Assembly: GCF_024362695.1 (NCBI RefSeq)
Contig: NC_065423.1
Span: forward strand, 2,225,001-2,289,000
Source: Pectinophora gossypiella
Taxonomy: Eukaryota > Arthropoda > Insecta > Lepidoptera > Gelechiidae
Direction of reading: 5' to 3'
Length of the DNA stretch: 64,000 nt
Shown piece after piece: positions 33,401 to 43,000 of this stretch (position 1 is the first letter of the stretch; every line of letters begins with the position of its first letter). Made by a program: the position numbers and the translations under genes. The notes under the pieces were generated by a model. That model worked only from the letters and a program-made list of their open reading frames with translations. It had not been told where the DNA came from and ran no database searches.

Positions 33401-35360
33401 AAAGTATGGAATTGAAAATAATAAAAAAAAACACAAAAATTTTCAGGAATATTCAGACTGAAAATTCCACTTGATATCAACTCAGAATCATGGCCTCAAT
33501 CACCCCTCAAAGTTTTCGTTACAATGTCATTAACACCCTGTATATGACATGTATTACCTAATTGCCCCATGGCGAGCCCAACGAAGGCCTGCCCCAGAGC
33601 CTGTCTCAGGAATGCGATGATAAAAAATGGCCGCCGAGTCACATCCATATACACCCACAGCTGTAACGGCTGCTTCGTCCAGACTGGCATTATTAATCAA
33701 ATCTAATTATTTGCAAAAACATAAAATAAAACAGAACTAAACAGTCAGGGGAGCATGCTCCACCATGCTATCCTATTGCAAGATCGTGATCCGGATCATG
33801 AGCCTAACGGTCAACTACTGGACCACGGAGGGCGTCTGGCTGGTCTACTGGTCTTCCCCTTCTCCCTCCAGCTATCCCTGTACAGTGTGTCATATTGCCA
33901 TACTTTCTGGACCGTCCAACGCCCAGCTCGTCAGGAGTCCCTTGGCTTCTCCCGACATCGTATATTAAATTCATCATCACCAGCCCATTAACGTCCCCAC
34001 TGCAGGGACACGGGCCTTCCCTATGAATGTATAGGGAGATCGGGCCTTAAACCACCACGCGGGCCCAGTGCGGATTGGTGGTTATTAACGACTGCTAATG
34101 CAACCGGGACCAACGGCTTAACGTGCCTTCCGAAGCACGGAGGAGTTCGAGATGAAAACTTTTTTTTTGTGGTCACCCATCCTATGACCGGCCTTTGCGA
34201 AAGTTGCTTAACTTCAACAATCGCAGACCGAGCGCGTTTACCGCTGCGCCACCGAGCTCCTCATCACATATTAAATTCATCATCATTAATTTAAGAGCCA
34301 CGATCTTATCGGTACTTTTTACGTTATTTTATTTCCTTCTAATGACACGATATTCGCCTTCTCTTCCATGTTCTTGTTCATCTGTTCCATGTAAGGTCTT
34401 CTTGGTCTTCTACTCTTTCTCTCTTTCCTTGTAGCTTCCTTTTTATGTTTTTAATCAATTCGCCGTGTCTTATGTGCCCAATTACTTGCCTCTTCTGTCC
34501 TCAGTAACTCTCAATATATTCAATAATCCTTAATACATACATACATAAATACATACATAGGAAATATCCCACCGGGGTAAGCAGAGACTAGAATTGCATG
34601 TGCTTCAATCGTTACACACTTCTCTTGCTTCCCTTACATTCATCAATTGTTTCATACATGCACACCATTTTTTTCTTTTTTTTTTTTGACTTATTGTAGA
34701 TTTGCCGCAGATGGCATTAACTACTTGGCCGGACAAATGGGGAGCGCTGAAGGCTCTCACCCGGTACAACATTTAAGACAACAGGCCTGCGCCGGTACAG
34801 AGTAGATCGTACTAAAACTTTTCTAAGGACATCTCAATATGTAATCCTTAATATTCAATAAAAAGTAAAAAATACTTACAATGCACGATGACAGGTAGTG
34901 TAACGTACATAGTGACACTAAACAGCGTGCAAGCAGTGTATACGTAGGCAAAGTTCTTTGCCTTTATGTAACTGTCTCTCATGGTTATATTCGTCAGCCC
35001 TTTAGCCGAATAAAACTTAAAATTGTCGTTCATATAATCGACCAACTCGTACAACTGATCTTTGTGAGTACCGAAGTATGCTACGATAGCCACGGACGCC
35101 AGTAACGGTAGGCCATCGGCGATTTTTTCCAAACTTCCCATGATGTCAATCCATTCGGTGTACAGGTTGACGATTAAAGTCATAGGCAAGTTGCAGAGAA
35201 CGAATAAAACCATGCACAGATAGACATTATTGACGATAATCTGGTATTCTCGGTTCGGTCGCGGGTACCAGTCCCAACACCCGACAATTTTCAAAGGAAT
35301 CACCAAGAAATGAGTGTAGTTGTAAATCTGTTCAGACTCCGAACTCTTCGTGTTCGACAT
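24294..35360 (-). CDS. Odorant receptor (7tm_6 family), partial model, five exons
   Basis: Insect odorant receptors are ligand-gated ion-channel subunits of olfactory neuron membranes and work with the Orco co-receptor. Recognised exons on the minus strand are 34880-35360, 33558-33683, 30080-30297, 25607-25696 and 24294-24449. They total 1071 bp and about 357 codons, against roughly 400 residues for the family. The N-terminus has the usual short cytoplasmic lead and first two membrane segments. KFDMITVEYLGAVALDIF followed by VYCYFGNQI matches the TM6-7 region, and AYHSAWHTMGPRPRRLL plus AGRFLPMDLHTF is the classic C-terminal signature. A stretch between HYDGIL (exon 3) and KFDMI (exon 4) seems to be missing about one membrane segment. 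The last few residues also lack a clear exon. The introns are filled with SINEs, MITEs, the palindrome at 30684-32468 and an independent gene at 26717-27520. Confidence 0.85.
24915..25195 (+). repeat. Repeat family A, plus copy with empty mariner site
   Basis: This copy runs uninterrupted through TTTAGAAGATATGAATGCAT (24943-24962), where the copy at 842-2470 carries the mariner. It ends with the AATAAAGATATTTTTGAATT tail. It lies in the receptor intron between exons 4 and 5. Confidence 0.8.
25395..25575 (-). mobile_element. SINE-4 fragment, about 25 bp from a receptor exon
   Basis: Plus-strand landmarks are AACGTCCCCACTGCTGGGGC, ACGCGGGCCCAGTGTGGATT, GACCAACGGCTTAACGTGCC. The fuller copy at 33975-34262 ends in a tRNA-like head. 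Confidence 0.75.
25607..25696 (-). CDS. Odorant receptor exon (TM6-7 region)
   Basis: Thirty codons bounded by acceptor ATTTTCAG and donor GTGGGT, phase 0 at both ends. The peptide KFDMITVEYLGAVALDIF then VYCYFGNQIILQ carries the (Y/F)CYFGNQ motif of the family. Confidence 0.88.
26635..26643 (+). promoter_or_regulatory. TATA box candidate
   Basis: TATATAAAG lies 74 bp before the ATG at 26717, a plausible core promoter for the intronless gene that follows. Confidence 0.5.
26717..27520 (+). CDS. Intronless 267-aa protein, probably transposon-derived
   Basis: The ATG at 26717 (MSTFNCSKRELIESYIEGG) was chosen over an upstream GTG because it follows a TATA box and is a true ATG. A Ser/Thr-rich linker leads to the basic stretch SGKRGRPCVTYGDSSE and SSKKRRN, which looks like an AT-hook or nuclear localisation signal. 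The second half has LTDEEAFSVFIDLELTKAQY, LYLRNVTDERNCPIFPPYYK and KQECYPPSSTIEI, and ends with LQ-like LLDHTAARIL. From memory similar modules occur in uncharacterised, repetitive insect and hydrozoan proteins linked to DNA transposons, but I cannot name the superfamily. AATAAA at 27702 could terminate it. It lies in the odorant receptor intron on the opposite strand. No terminal inverted repeats were found, so domestication and truncation are both open. Confidence 0.65.
   Translation: MSTFNCSKRELIESYIEGGKTTYLEEKQVSEDNICFIIGKIQQTIIPAFNRRWKEAARNKNIFLKNNTNWLDSEYSVTIPTSENVSTDSTPSTSSGKRGRPCVTYGDSSESSKKRRNTILMNEYGLEHILGGYLQGLRSMGEGTEAKLVEELRLADAEKKLFVLNHFDNAKIIKTLTDEEAFSVFIDLELTKAQYLYLRNVTDERNCPIFPPYYKIQQMKQECYPPSSTIEITNTYAKILRIQDLLDHTAARILSIDTMKLTRNPIT
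27896..28573. repeat. Inverted repeat pair with about 150-bp arms
   Basis: The left arm (27896-28055) has GAGCCGAGGTTCGCACCCAA, AACTGGGCACCCTCAGGCCT and TAATGCCATCTGCGGCAAA. The right arm (28424-28573) repeats these in reverse. Single arms also occur at 34680-34795 and 46825-46890. The loop contains TATGCCGCCGCATAAGTGC, a reversed copy of the 230-530 repeat. Confidence 0.75.
28600..28700 (+). repeat. Dispersed repeat (AAGCGCTGAATGAGGG type)
   Basis: GATAAGCGCTGAATGAGGGA and GGCGGGGTCGGTATCGGGG recur at 53925-54030 and, reversed, at about 25815-25890. Its class is unknown. Confidence 0.55.
29045..29230 (-). mobile_element. SINE-3 body fragment
   Basis: It has ACATCCATCGCAAGATGAAC, ACACCTCACCGAGCTTTCTG and TGGTCGAGCCAACTGTGATA. 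Confidence 0.7.
29340..29580 (+). mobile_element. SINE-1 copy interrupted by a small module
   Basis: SINE-1 blocks AAGATGATGCGTGGTTCGG and AGTAGTCGTTACATGAGCC lie on either side of about 88 foreign bases (29425-29512). The insert begins TAGGGAATGCAATCCCGACC and includes GGGATTAGAAATATCAATCC, with inverted CCCG-rich halves. Confidence 0.75.
29722..29770 (-). mobile_element. LINE 3' tip
   Basis: It has TTTAATAGCCACGCCCTTGC followed by CGGTGGAGCATT, the reversed 3' tip of the family seen at 13610-13735. Confidence 0.6.
29985..30072 (+). mobile_element. LINE 3' tip ending at an odorant receptor splice donor
   Basis: It has GAGGGAAACCACTGCCCTAT, CTACACCGATAAGAGCGTAG, CTCTTAAATTAGTCATGATG. The last bases lie only 1-2 bp from the donor hexamer (30074-30079) of receptor exon 3. 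Confidence 0.75.
30080..30297 (-). CDS. Odorant receptor exon 3
   Basis: Bounded by acceptor TATTTTCCAG and donor GTGAGT. It encodes GVFFAANAILLCGQYDLLC (a membrane segment), a short loop with SLRNARYTALLR, then EKHNYIYSRSELKDSL and FHYDGIL. It enters in phase 1 from exon 2 and leaves in phase 0. It is GC-rich relative to the introns. Confidence 0.85.
30684..32468. repeat. 1.8-kb palindrome with 0.7-kb arms and internal duplication
   Basis: Arms 30684-31396 and 31751-32468 are inverted copies around a 354-bp centre. Each arm holds two versions of block X (start TGGTCCAAGAACCTCCACTG) with block Y (TCTATCGGAGAGGTGTCTAT) between them. A diverged third Y (31440-31740) forms the centre. Matching chance frames of about 70 codons therefore appear on opposite strands in the two arms. 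I recognise no protein domain in them. It may be a foldback transposon or a locally amplified repeat. Confidence 0.85.
32610..32760 (-). mobile_element. LINE 3' end fragment
   Basis: It has AAAAGGGCCTCACTCAGCAC and AACCACGACGCTGATATTAT, the same family as 13340-13440. Confidence 0.6.
33311..33542. mobile_element. MITE family B, full palindromic copy, 9 bp from a splice donor
   Basis: It begins TACAGGGTGTTAGTGACATC and ends AATGTCATTAACACCCTGTA, and the whole element folds on itself through ATGATTCTGAGTTAATATCA and its partner. The right end stops 9 bp before the donor hexamer of odorant receptor exon 2. Confidence 0.85.
33558..33683 (-). CDS. Odorant receptor exon 2
   Basis: 126 bp with acceptor AATGCCAG and donor GTAATA. 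Joined to exon 1 it reads through WTKQPLQLWVYMDV and RRPFFIIAFLRQALGQA, a loop then a membrane segment. Phases match exon 1 (phase 1) and exon 3 (phase 1). Confidence 0.86.
33975..34262 (-). mobile_element. SINE-4 with tRNA-like head
   Basis: The plus-strand order is AACGTCCCCACTGCAGGGAC, CACGCGGGCCCAGTGCGGAT, AACGTGCCTTCCGAAGCACG, then TTCAACAATCGCAGACCGAG and GCGCCACCGAGCTC. Read in reverse the last part is the A/B-box head. Confidence 0.8.
34280..34460 (-). mobile_element. LINE C-terminal fragment
   Basis: It matches the coding and 3' tip of 4010-4250 (TTAAGAGCCACGATCTTATC, CTGTTCCATGTAAGGTCTTC) but is degenerate. Confidence 0.6.
34550..34795 (-). repeat. Two dispersed repeat fragments
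   Basis: About 34550-34665 is a reversed LINE C-terminal fragment (ATCAATTGTTTCATACATGC). About 34680-34795 copies one arm of the pair at 27896-28573 (GATTTGCCGCAGATGGCATT). Confidence 0.6.
34880..35360 (-). CDS. Odorant receptor exon 1 (N-terminus)
   Basis: It starts at the ATG at 35358-35360 and ends at donor GTAAGT (34879-34874). About 160 residues: a cytoplasmic lead (MSNTKSSESEQIYNYTHFLV), the segment NNVYLCMVLFVLCNLPMTLI, a second segment around ADGLPLLASVAIVAYFG, then YVYTACTLFSVTMYVTLPVI. No signal peptide, as expected for the inverted topology of insect odorant receptors. Confidence 0.88.
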
Positions 35361-35452
35361 TCTGTTCGGATGGAACTGTTGTGTGCGGACACCCCTTATA
35401 TAGGAATAGTAATAATGAGTTAGTGTTGTAATTGTAACCTAATTGGCATATA

Positions 35453-36122
35453 ATATGTCGTGGCCAGATCGTAAAATTCATCATTTCATGATAGATAGAT
35501 AGATAGATAAAATACTTTATTGAGCACAATGGACACAAAATACAGAGATAAGGACGACATATACAGAAAAGCACAACAGGCGGCCTGACATGGCCTGGCG
35601 GCATGATGTGGGCGACCATTTCATGAAATGGTCATATTTCATGAAATGGCCAACTTAAGTTGACCATATCGTTGAAACGTCAACGTTTAATGGTATAGCA
35701 ATCAACGTTTGGTCATATCGTTAATTTAGGCAGTGTCCATGCTATGTGGTGTAATAAAAATGCTAATAGTCGATTAATTTCTTAGGTTCAAAATTATGTA
35801 CCTATTCGATATGGAAAATTGAACAATAACATTGATTCATCGATTATAATATCAATCAAGTTTTAAATATAATCGACGCCAGCGCCACTATCGGCGGATA
35901 ATGTTACTAATTTTACGATATGTTTGCCAACGTTTGGCCATATCATGAAGTAATCATGCATTTCGTTGGTCATATCGTTAAACGTTTTGTGTTCATTGAT
36001 CTGGCCACACTACATCATGATGTGGCCCACGAATGTTGTTCTATTTCATGAAATACGACCATTTCATGAAATGGTCGACCATTTCATGAAATGATCAATT
36101 CTGTGATCTGGCCACGACATAT
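35453..36122. mobile_element. MITE-like element packed with TTTCATGAAA palindromes, with nested LINE 3' end
   Basis: The left end ATATGTCGTGGCCAGATC and the right end GATCTGGCCACGACATAT are inverted over about 40 bp. At least five TTTCATGAAA decamers and several GGTCATATCGTT blocks lie inside. The left third is interrupted at 35492-35615 by a minus-strand retroposon end with a (GATA)n tail. No transposase is present. Confidence 0.75.
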
Positions 36123-36548
36123 ATAATTTTATTTTGTCTCCTATATCCCCAAAGAAGTAGGCAGACGTGTATGTATACACCCACTCTTCGCTAGCTATTT
36201 TTAAATTCCGGATATCTTTTTTTTTGTCTTAACATAATGTATCTTCTCCTTGTGTGTTTTGACGTTTTGTAAAAAGTAACTAATTTGACTAGTTGGAAAC
36301 TAAACTAGTCTATTATTTTTGATCCAGCCTATCACTTTAGGGATAAAGGGCGCGTGAGTTTACGCTATCAGCACAACACTACTCCGGCCATACAAAATCA
36401 GGCAGAATAGAATATTAAGTCTTCAACAACTCGGCTTATTAACTTGGTAATTAGCGAACAATTAATTACCTATAAGGGTTTAAACTGTTTCAAACTTTTC
36501 AGGGGAATTAATTACAAAATGATTAAATTGGGTTCGGTCCGTGCATGT
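36123..36548. other. No recognisable gene
   Basis: A short block at 36285 (TTTGACTAGTTGGAAACTAA) is a dispersed repeat; nothing else was recognised. Confidence 0.4.
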
Positions 36549-37044
36549 CCAGGGGCTTTAGCCAAGTTGCAGCTATGATTATGACAATTAACAGTGACAG
36601 TGATAAAAATATATGGGATTGACATGTGACCTTATGTCAATATATCGGATTGAAATGTCACCTTATGTCAATATATGGAATGACATGGGGATTGAAATGT
36701 CATCTTATATCAATATATGGGATTGACATGTCACTTTATTTCAATATATGGGATTGACGTGTCACCTTATACCAATACACGGGATTGACGCGTCACCTTA
36801 TGTCAATAAATGGAATTACATGTCACCTTATTTCAATATATGGGATTGAAATGTCACCTTATGTCAATATATGGGATTGACATGTCACCTTATATCAATA
36901 TATGAGATTGACATGTCACCTTGTCAATATATGGGATTGACATGTCACCTTATGTCACTATATGGGTTGACATGTCACTTTATTACATTTTTATCACTGT
37001 CTCTGTCGATTGTCATAAACGCTTGCAACTTGGCTAACCCTCCA
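36549..37044. mobile_element. MITE whose interior is a 31-bp minisatellite
   Basis: Flanking arms (left 36549-36612, right 36983-37044) are inverted: TTTAGCCAAGTTGCAGC against GCTTGCAACTTGGCTAA, and AACAGTGACAGTGATAAAAA against a reversed partner. Between them lie about twelve imperfect 31-bp units (GGGATTGACATGTCACC, TTATGTCAATATAT). The TIR-like ends and the tandem array form one unit. Confidence 0.8.
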
Positions 37045-37150
37045 GTTATAGTCTTCTTTACAATAGAAACAAATGGTAAATATGAAACGTTCATTTTAAT
37101 TCTATAAAATAATAAGATGAACAATAAAATTGATATATACTAAAGTAAAT

Positions 37151-37394
37151 ATTTAAAAAATTGGGTAGTATTTAGCCGTGCAACAGAAATCATTTTTATC
37201 GAACATTTCTCTCACTTTATTGATATAGATTGATACCTCATCATACTTATATCCTTCTTCCTTTATTTTCTGGTCAGGGTTATTATTCAACAGCCAAAGA
37301 TTTTTTTGCTGCTCAGTTAAATATTTCCCAAAAAAAAGTTGGCAACTTTTTGGCATGACACACAACCTCTCTTCAGTTCTGTCCCTCAAATTCC
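37151..37394 (-). CDS. Unrecognised exon-like open frame, uncertain
   Basis: A good acceptor (CATTTCCAG) precedes 37394 and the frame stays open for 81 codons to a TAA. Its composition looks protein-like (YLTEQQKNLWLLNNNPDQK, YDEVSIYINKVREMF), with no family I know. Splicing it to the last known exon of the CCDC42-like gene gives the wrong frame and an early stop, so it is probably not part of that gene. It may be a terminal exon of an unseen gene or transposon coding debris. Confidence 0.25.
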
Positions 37395-37429
37395 CTGGAA
37401 ATGAAAAATAATGTATTTTTAATTCTTCT

Positions 37430-37680
37430 TATCGTGTGGGTTGTGAGGTGGAATAATCACACTCTCACTCATCAACCCTGGTGTCAGGGTTATTACTGAG
37501 CCGCCAAATACCACTGATATGGCTCATGTAACGACTACATACTTACATCAGTAAGCGATAACCGGGATCGACGGCTTAACGTGCCTTCCCTTCGGAAGGC
37601 ACGTTAAGCTTAATTAGCACAATTCATCTTACTTTCGGAGTCAGTAATGTCCTAACCATCGAGGATCCTGATACCAACCA
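37430..37680 (-). mobile_element. SINE-1 copy, rearranged
   Basis: It has ATCAACCCTGGTGTCAGGGT, GGCTCATGTAACGACTACAT and CGGCTTAACGTGCC. It contains a small internal hairpin at 37580-37610 (GTGCCTTCCCTTCGGAAGGCAC), where a SINE block is inverted on itself. Confidence 0.7.
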
Positions 37681-37784
37681 CGCCGGCGTGGTCATCGATT
37701 TTCCTCATTCTCACTGCATCGTACTGACATAGAATAAATAATAATACTGTACCATAGAATAAGGAATAATACAACGAATACTAG

Positions 37785-37870
37785 AACGGCAACTCTCCGC
37801 TCCCCACCAGCGCACCAACAGCTCACCCCCATTTGAATCGTGAAGGTTGCGCGCGGACCGTTTTTTTATT
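37785..37870 (+). repeat. CAACTCTCCGCTCCCCACCAG repeat, short copy
   Basis: It begins AACGGCAACTCTCCGCTCCC and is the first of several copies of one family (38745-38970, 44632-44850, 45045-45245, 45510-45640, 62305-62510, 62860-62990). Confidence 0.6.
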
Positions 37871-38546
37871 TTTTGTCAGTTTAGGTATATAGGAGCAAGG
37901 TATCTCTTGCTTAAAGGTTAGGTTACACAGTGCGAGCAGCTGATGTGACAATAGACAGCTACAGTGCCTGTGTACTCGTATGACAGTAGCTCGACTCGCC
38001 TCGCACCGTCACACTATGCAAACTGCTGGAGTCGCAGAAGACAGCTACTATACCAGTGTACTGGTATAATTCGTTTGTATCATGTCGCCCAAACAAGAAA
38101 CACTGTACCCGGCGTGGGCCCGAGCGTACGAGCTACTGTCATTTCGCAAAATCGTGCGAGTTGACGACCGAGCGGCGTGCGGCCCCCACCACACCGGTGG
38201 GGGAAGGCAAGTAGCGAGTAAAAACAAAAAATGTTGAAGTAACTCGAACGCGAGCAACTGTCCCACTCGCACATGTCAGTAACTCGTTTGATGCGGTCAC
38301 ACGTGCTTAGTAGCTGCACCTCAATCACTGACTCGGTCAGCTCGCATGTTAGCTCGCACTGTGTAACCTAGGCTTAAGGGACAGTCTATCTCAAGTTTTA
38401 ATACTTCTCAACAACATAATACATCCTAAGAAAGCTGATCAATCATAGCACCTTACTGAGCTTTCTGTTAGACAAGCGTGATTTTTATGTTTAAGTGCAA
38501 TAATTCACTTTCGTATTGTATTGATAATCATGTTACGTTTTAATAC

Positions 38547-38666
38547 TCACTTCTCCTTGGACCGTTTGCTGGCGATCCTGTAGATCCTCCTCAACTCGAG
38601 GAGTGCTCGCATGATGACCACGAGCTGCTGCTCAAAGTCAGCCGGCTTTATGTCCACAGTCAGCCC
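38547..38666 (-). CDS. CCDC42: CCDC42-like exon 7 (terminal)
   Basis: The acceptor TTTATTAAG precedes 38666. It encodes GLTVDIKPADFEQQL and a basic end ...SKRSKEK then TGA. A donor GTGAGT overlaps the stop codon. Splicing from it to 37394 would add only six residues (EFEGQN after Lys) before a stop, so either end gives nearly the same protein. Confidence 0.8.
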   Translation of the reverse strand, partial: GLTVDIKPADFEQQLVVIMRALLELRRIYRIASKRSKEK

Positions 38667-40063
38667 CTTAATAAATTAACATTTTATTGCACGTACATTT
38701 ATAAAAACCTTAAACTAAAGTGGACAAAGGCGACTATCGCCATAAAATAAGGAATAATACTACGTATAGAACGGCAACTCTCCGCTCCCCACCAGCGTCT
38801 GAGCTAGGTTTACCTCACCCCCTCGAACATAGTTTAGACTTGAATAGTCTAGTCTAGTTTGGCTTTAGACGTCACACACACACAGATGGGCGTGTACGAT
38901 AATGTCAATGTGTGGTGTCTGTGTAAAACGAGGTTGTTTGTATGAAGTGTCCGCGGTGCGCGGTGTGCTATCGCTTAAGCCTGGATGAACGTGTGACAGG
39001 GGTGTGCCACATTGGTTATTACACTACCCATTCCGTCATGATTGATGCGTCCAGTGGCGCATCGGGGTACGTTGGATTGGCTAGGATAATCTTCTGCTGC
39101 GTCAGGGTTATTATTGAGCCGCCAAAGACCCTTGACATGACTCATGTCACGACTACGTAGGTACTTACATTAGTAAGTAGTAGAGAATGCAACCCCGACT
39201 TGAGATCGCAAATTCGAGAGCTCGGCTCATATATCTAACTTAATCGGATGATCAGCCTACAATGTCGTAACCAAACTAGGGATCACAAAGATAATTTTGT
39301 TATTGTCACCACCGGGATTCGAACGCTGGATCTCCGGAACGTGAGCCGAAGTCTTAACCACTGGACAACGGAGGCCGCTGTCTGAGATTGATTTACATAA
39401 TGTTTACCATCATTTTAACATCACCTATAGAGAAAACCACGTTCATAAGCGCCTTTTTGTAAAATTACATTTAGATCTATGCGATTTTTGTTAACACAAC
39501 CACGCAAATAGACAAGCTGGTTTCAGTCCAAGTCTAAATTTTTACCTAGATTAATATTAATGAGTGAGTTTCCAGTACATTCCTCAAACACTTAGATAGC
39601 GCTGTACGGATTTTTCAGCGTTTAACCTTCTAATCTCATAGATAACAGACATAATGGCCCCGATTCCTGAAGACACCTCCTAATTTTATTTTAAGTTATA
39701 TCCGTCATTTTCCTATCCGTCGAAAAGGAAAGGGACGGATGATTCACAGCTCTTAATTTTAGGAAGAATGAGTAAATGAATGAATAACCCGGGCGAATCA
39801 AAAGGTACGTCGCTGGTATGCAATCCGTTTGACGTGCTGTCTGCTTAACTGTGTCGGGTTATTGACGGATGTAAAATTTTTAGACGGTTGGTTTAGATTT
39901 GTGCTTAAAATTGACGTGTGTTCCATAAATTTTATGCTTGTCGATTACCCGTCCCTTTCCTTTTCGGCGGATAAGAAAATGACAGATATAACTTAAAATA
40001 AAATTAGATGGTATTTACAGGAATTAGCACCAATGCATCTTTTATCTTTGTTTTTGGGTATAA

Positions 40064-40099
<36 letters not shown>

Positions 40100-43000
40100 C
40101 GTTTATTCAAACAAACAGCACACAAAACAAAAACATAACATTGAAATAACACTTATAGGCTATAAACATTTACACAAAAGAAAAGAAATAAAATTAATAA
40201 CAAAAGTGTTGTGTGAGATAGTGCGCATTTATTTGAAAAGGTAAAACGACTCAGCATATGTTTGCCCCAAAGGGAAGCAAACGCTGATTTTCAGTCGCAC
40301 CTACATCATTCGACAAATCCCGGGGAAGCAGCTATAGATACAGTTAGATACATAGATATAATAATATGTTGGTTTGAATATGTAAAAATTTACTTAACGT
40401 ACAAACTGGATAAACTAAATATATATAGCTAATTATGATACTTTATTTTATAATATGTCATACTTTTATAGATATGTATTATTTATTATATACTTATATA
40501 GTTATTCAACGAACAATGCATAACAACAAAATATATGTCTATATTTATTTATTTTTAAACATAGAAGTATGTAGGTAATTTTTTTTTTTTTTTTTAATGC
40601 TAAAAACAGGCCAGATTCATTGTATAGTATAAATAAATAAAAAACTTCGAAAGAATAATAAGTTCATCAATGATATGTTTTTTTTATCATTGTAATTGTA
40701 ACCCATTCCTGGAGTCCTAGGCCATCAGAGCAACATTTGCTTTTTGAGCAGAAAGACTTTTAATGTTTGTTTGAAACGAACAGAACCCATGGAAGGTTTA
40801 CGAAGTGGTGGAGGAAGATCATTCCAGCATTTAGTGGCCTGATGGCGAAAACTCCCCTCGAATGCTCTTGTTTTGTGGAAAGGTGTTACAAGGAGGAAAG
40901 TATTTACGTACCTAGAGTTAAACCTGAAAGATTTCCATGTGATTTTATCAAATAGGTATGGAGGCTTTTTACTTTTTATCACAGACAGAACCAACGAGGC
41001 CAAGTGAAGATTTCTTCTAGATTCCATATTGAGTAGTCCCTTAGTATTTAGCCACGGCGTAATATGACTACGGGGGGGAACCTTGTAGCAGAATCTAATA
41101 CATGCATTTTGTACTCGTTGTAGGGCGCGCTTCGAAGTAGACAAAAGACATGGACCGATAACTACGTCGCAATAGTTTAATTTTGATAAAATTAGTGATT
41201 CACATAACGTCAAACGTAGTTCTTCATTAAGGAAAGGACGAATTTTATATAATATTTTTAACCGAAACATACAATTCTTTACAACACTTAATACATGGTC
41301 TTCAAAACGTAATTTACTGTCCATAAGTACACCCAAATTTCGCGCCCTAGCAACACACTCTATGGGAGTACCGAGAACTTCTACTCTGGGATTCTGTTGA
41401 GTTGTTTTATCCACCTGATTTTTGGAACCTAAAATCATAAAATGAGACTTACTTGAATTAAGTAATAAAGCATTGTGAGCAGACCATTGACTTATACTAT
41501 TAAGGTCTTCATTCAAATTGTTTAAAGCAGGAGATACGTCATGCGGGTCAACATGTATGTATACTTGTACATCATCTGCATAGATGTGATATTTGCAGTA
41601 TTTGATGTGCTTAGTTATGTCGGCAGTATAAATAATAAAAAGAAGAGGGCCCAGTATAGATCCTTGGGGCACCCCTCTATTCAGAGGTTCTACTTGAGAG
41701 CGGACAGTCTTCCCGTTGCCTAAACGTATTTGAACTAATTGAAATCTATTGGTTAAGTAACTGGAGAACCAAGATATTGTTGTAGCTTCAAATCCGTAAT
41801 AGGACATTTTGCTTATGAGCAGAGGAATACTAATTGAGTCAAAAGCTCGTGAGAAATCTAATAAGGTAAGCAGAGTAGCCTGCCCTATTTCTTGTGCTGC
41901 CAAAACATTGTCTATAACATCCAACAGTGCAGTGCTGGTGCCAAAACCCTTACGGAAACCAGATTGGTTACTAGGTAGGATGTTATTATCATCAACAAAT
42001 TTTGACAGTTGCCAGAAGACAATTTTCTCAAGCACCTTAGAGAGAAAGGATAAGATGCTAATCGGTCTAAGGTCATTAAATTCGTTTGCATTACTATTCT
42101 TGGGGATCGGTGTAATGAGAGCAGTTTTCCATATGGATGGAAATGTCCCAGAAGTGATTGATTTGTTTATAATGGCAGTGATAAAAGGCAAAGTAAAAGG
42201 TAGTGTCATCAACACCATATCCATGTTAATATCATCGTAGCTCTGAGCATTAGACTGTATCGACAAAATAGCCTTAGTGACATCACTTTCATCCACCTCC
42301 CTCAAACAAAAGGTGGCTGCACCAAAAGTATGAGAATTAAAAAAAGTAAATTCTGTATCGGGGATATTTTCACAGTTGGGAAGTTGCAAAAAATGCTTAT
42401 TTATCTCGTTGGGGTCAGAAAATTTCGCAGGAAGACTTTCCTTATTTGAGGAATCGGGCAATATATTCTTTTTAAGATTCTTCCACAGGCTCTTTGGATC
42501 TGCAGCATTACAATTGATAGATGACCCTTTTTATTACACCCAGGCACAATTATATCTTCCACCCATTATTATTCTGATCAATATAAAGAGAAGCAATATA
42601 AGTTGCAATGTAATTTTATACGTAATGTGATCCAAATATCAAGCAACAGTTATTTTTATATAAGCTTCTACAATTAATTGCAATTTGGAATAATTATGTA
42701 GGTACCTACCCGAGTAATGAGAAAGTAGGTACAATATTATTGTAGGTGTATGGGGCGCCTTAGTCGTATTTGTATGCATTTACTTATTTATTTAGGTATA
42801 TGTATTATTGTATATAATGTGTATATATATAAACCAATATAGATAGTAAATAATATGTTTATAACATATTTATGGAATATATATTAGTTATATATAATTT
42901 ATTTAAATGTGGTTTGTAGGTTTAGGTTAATATTTTGTTTTATATTAGTATAAGTAATTTCTAAATAATTTGTACGCGTATGTATGTCTATCTATATAAT

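Noticed and set aside
36611..36985. CRISPR array
   Set aside because: The 31-bp units are contiguous tandem repeats without unique spacers, in a eukaryotic genome.
37151..37394. Terminal exon of the CCDC42-like gene
   Set aside because: Joining from exon 7 puts this stretch out of frame and stops after a few residues; the gene already has a stop at family length.
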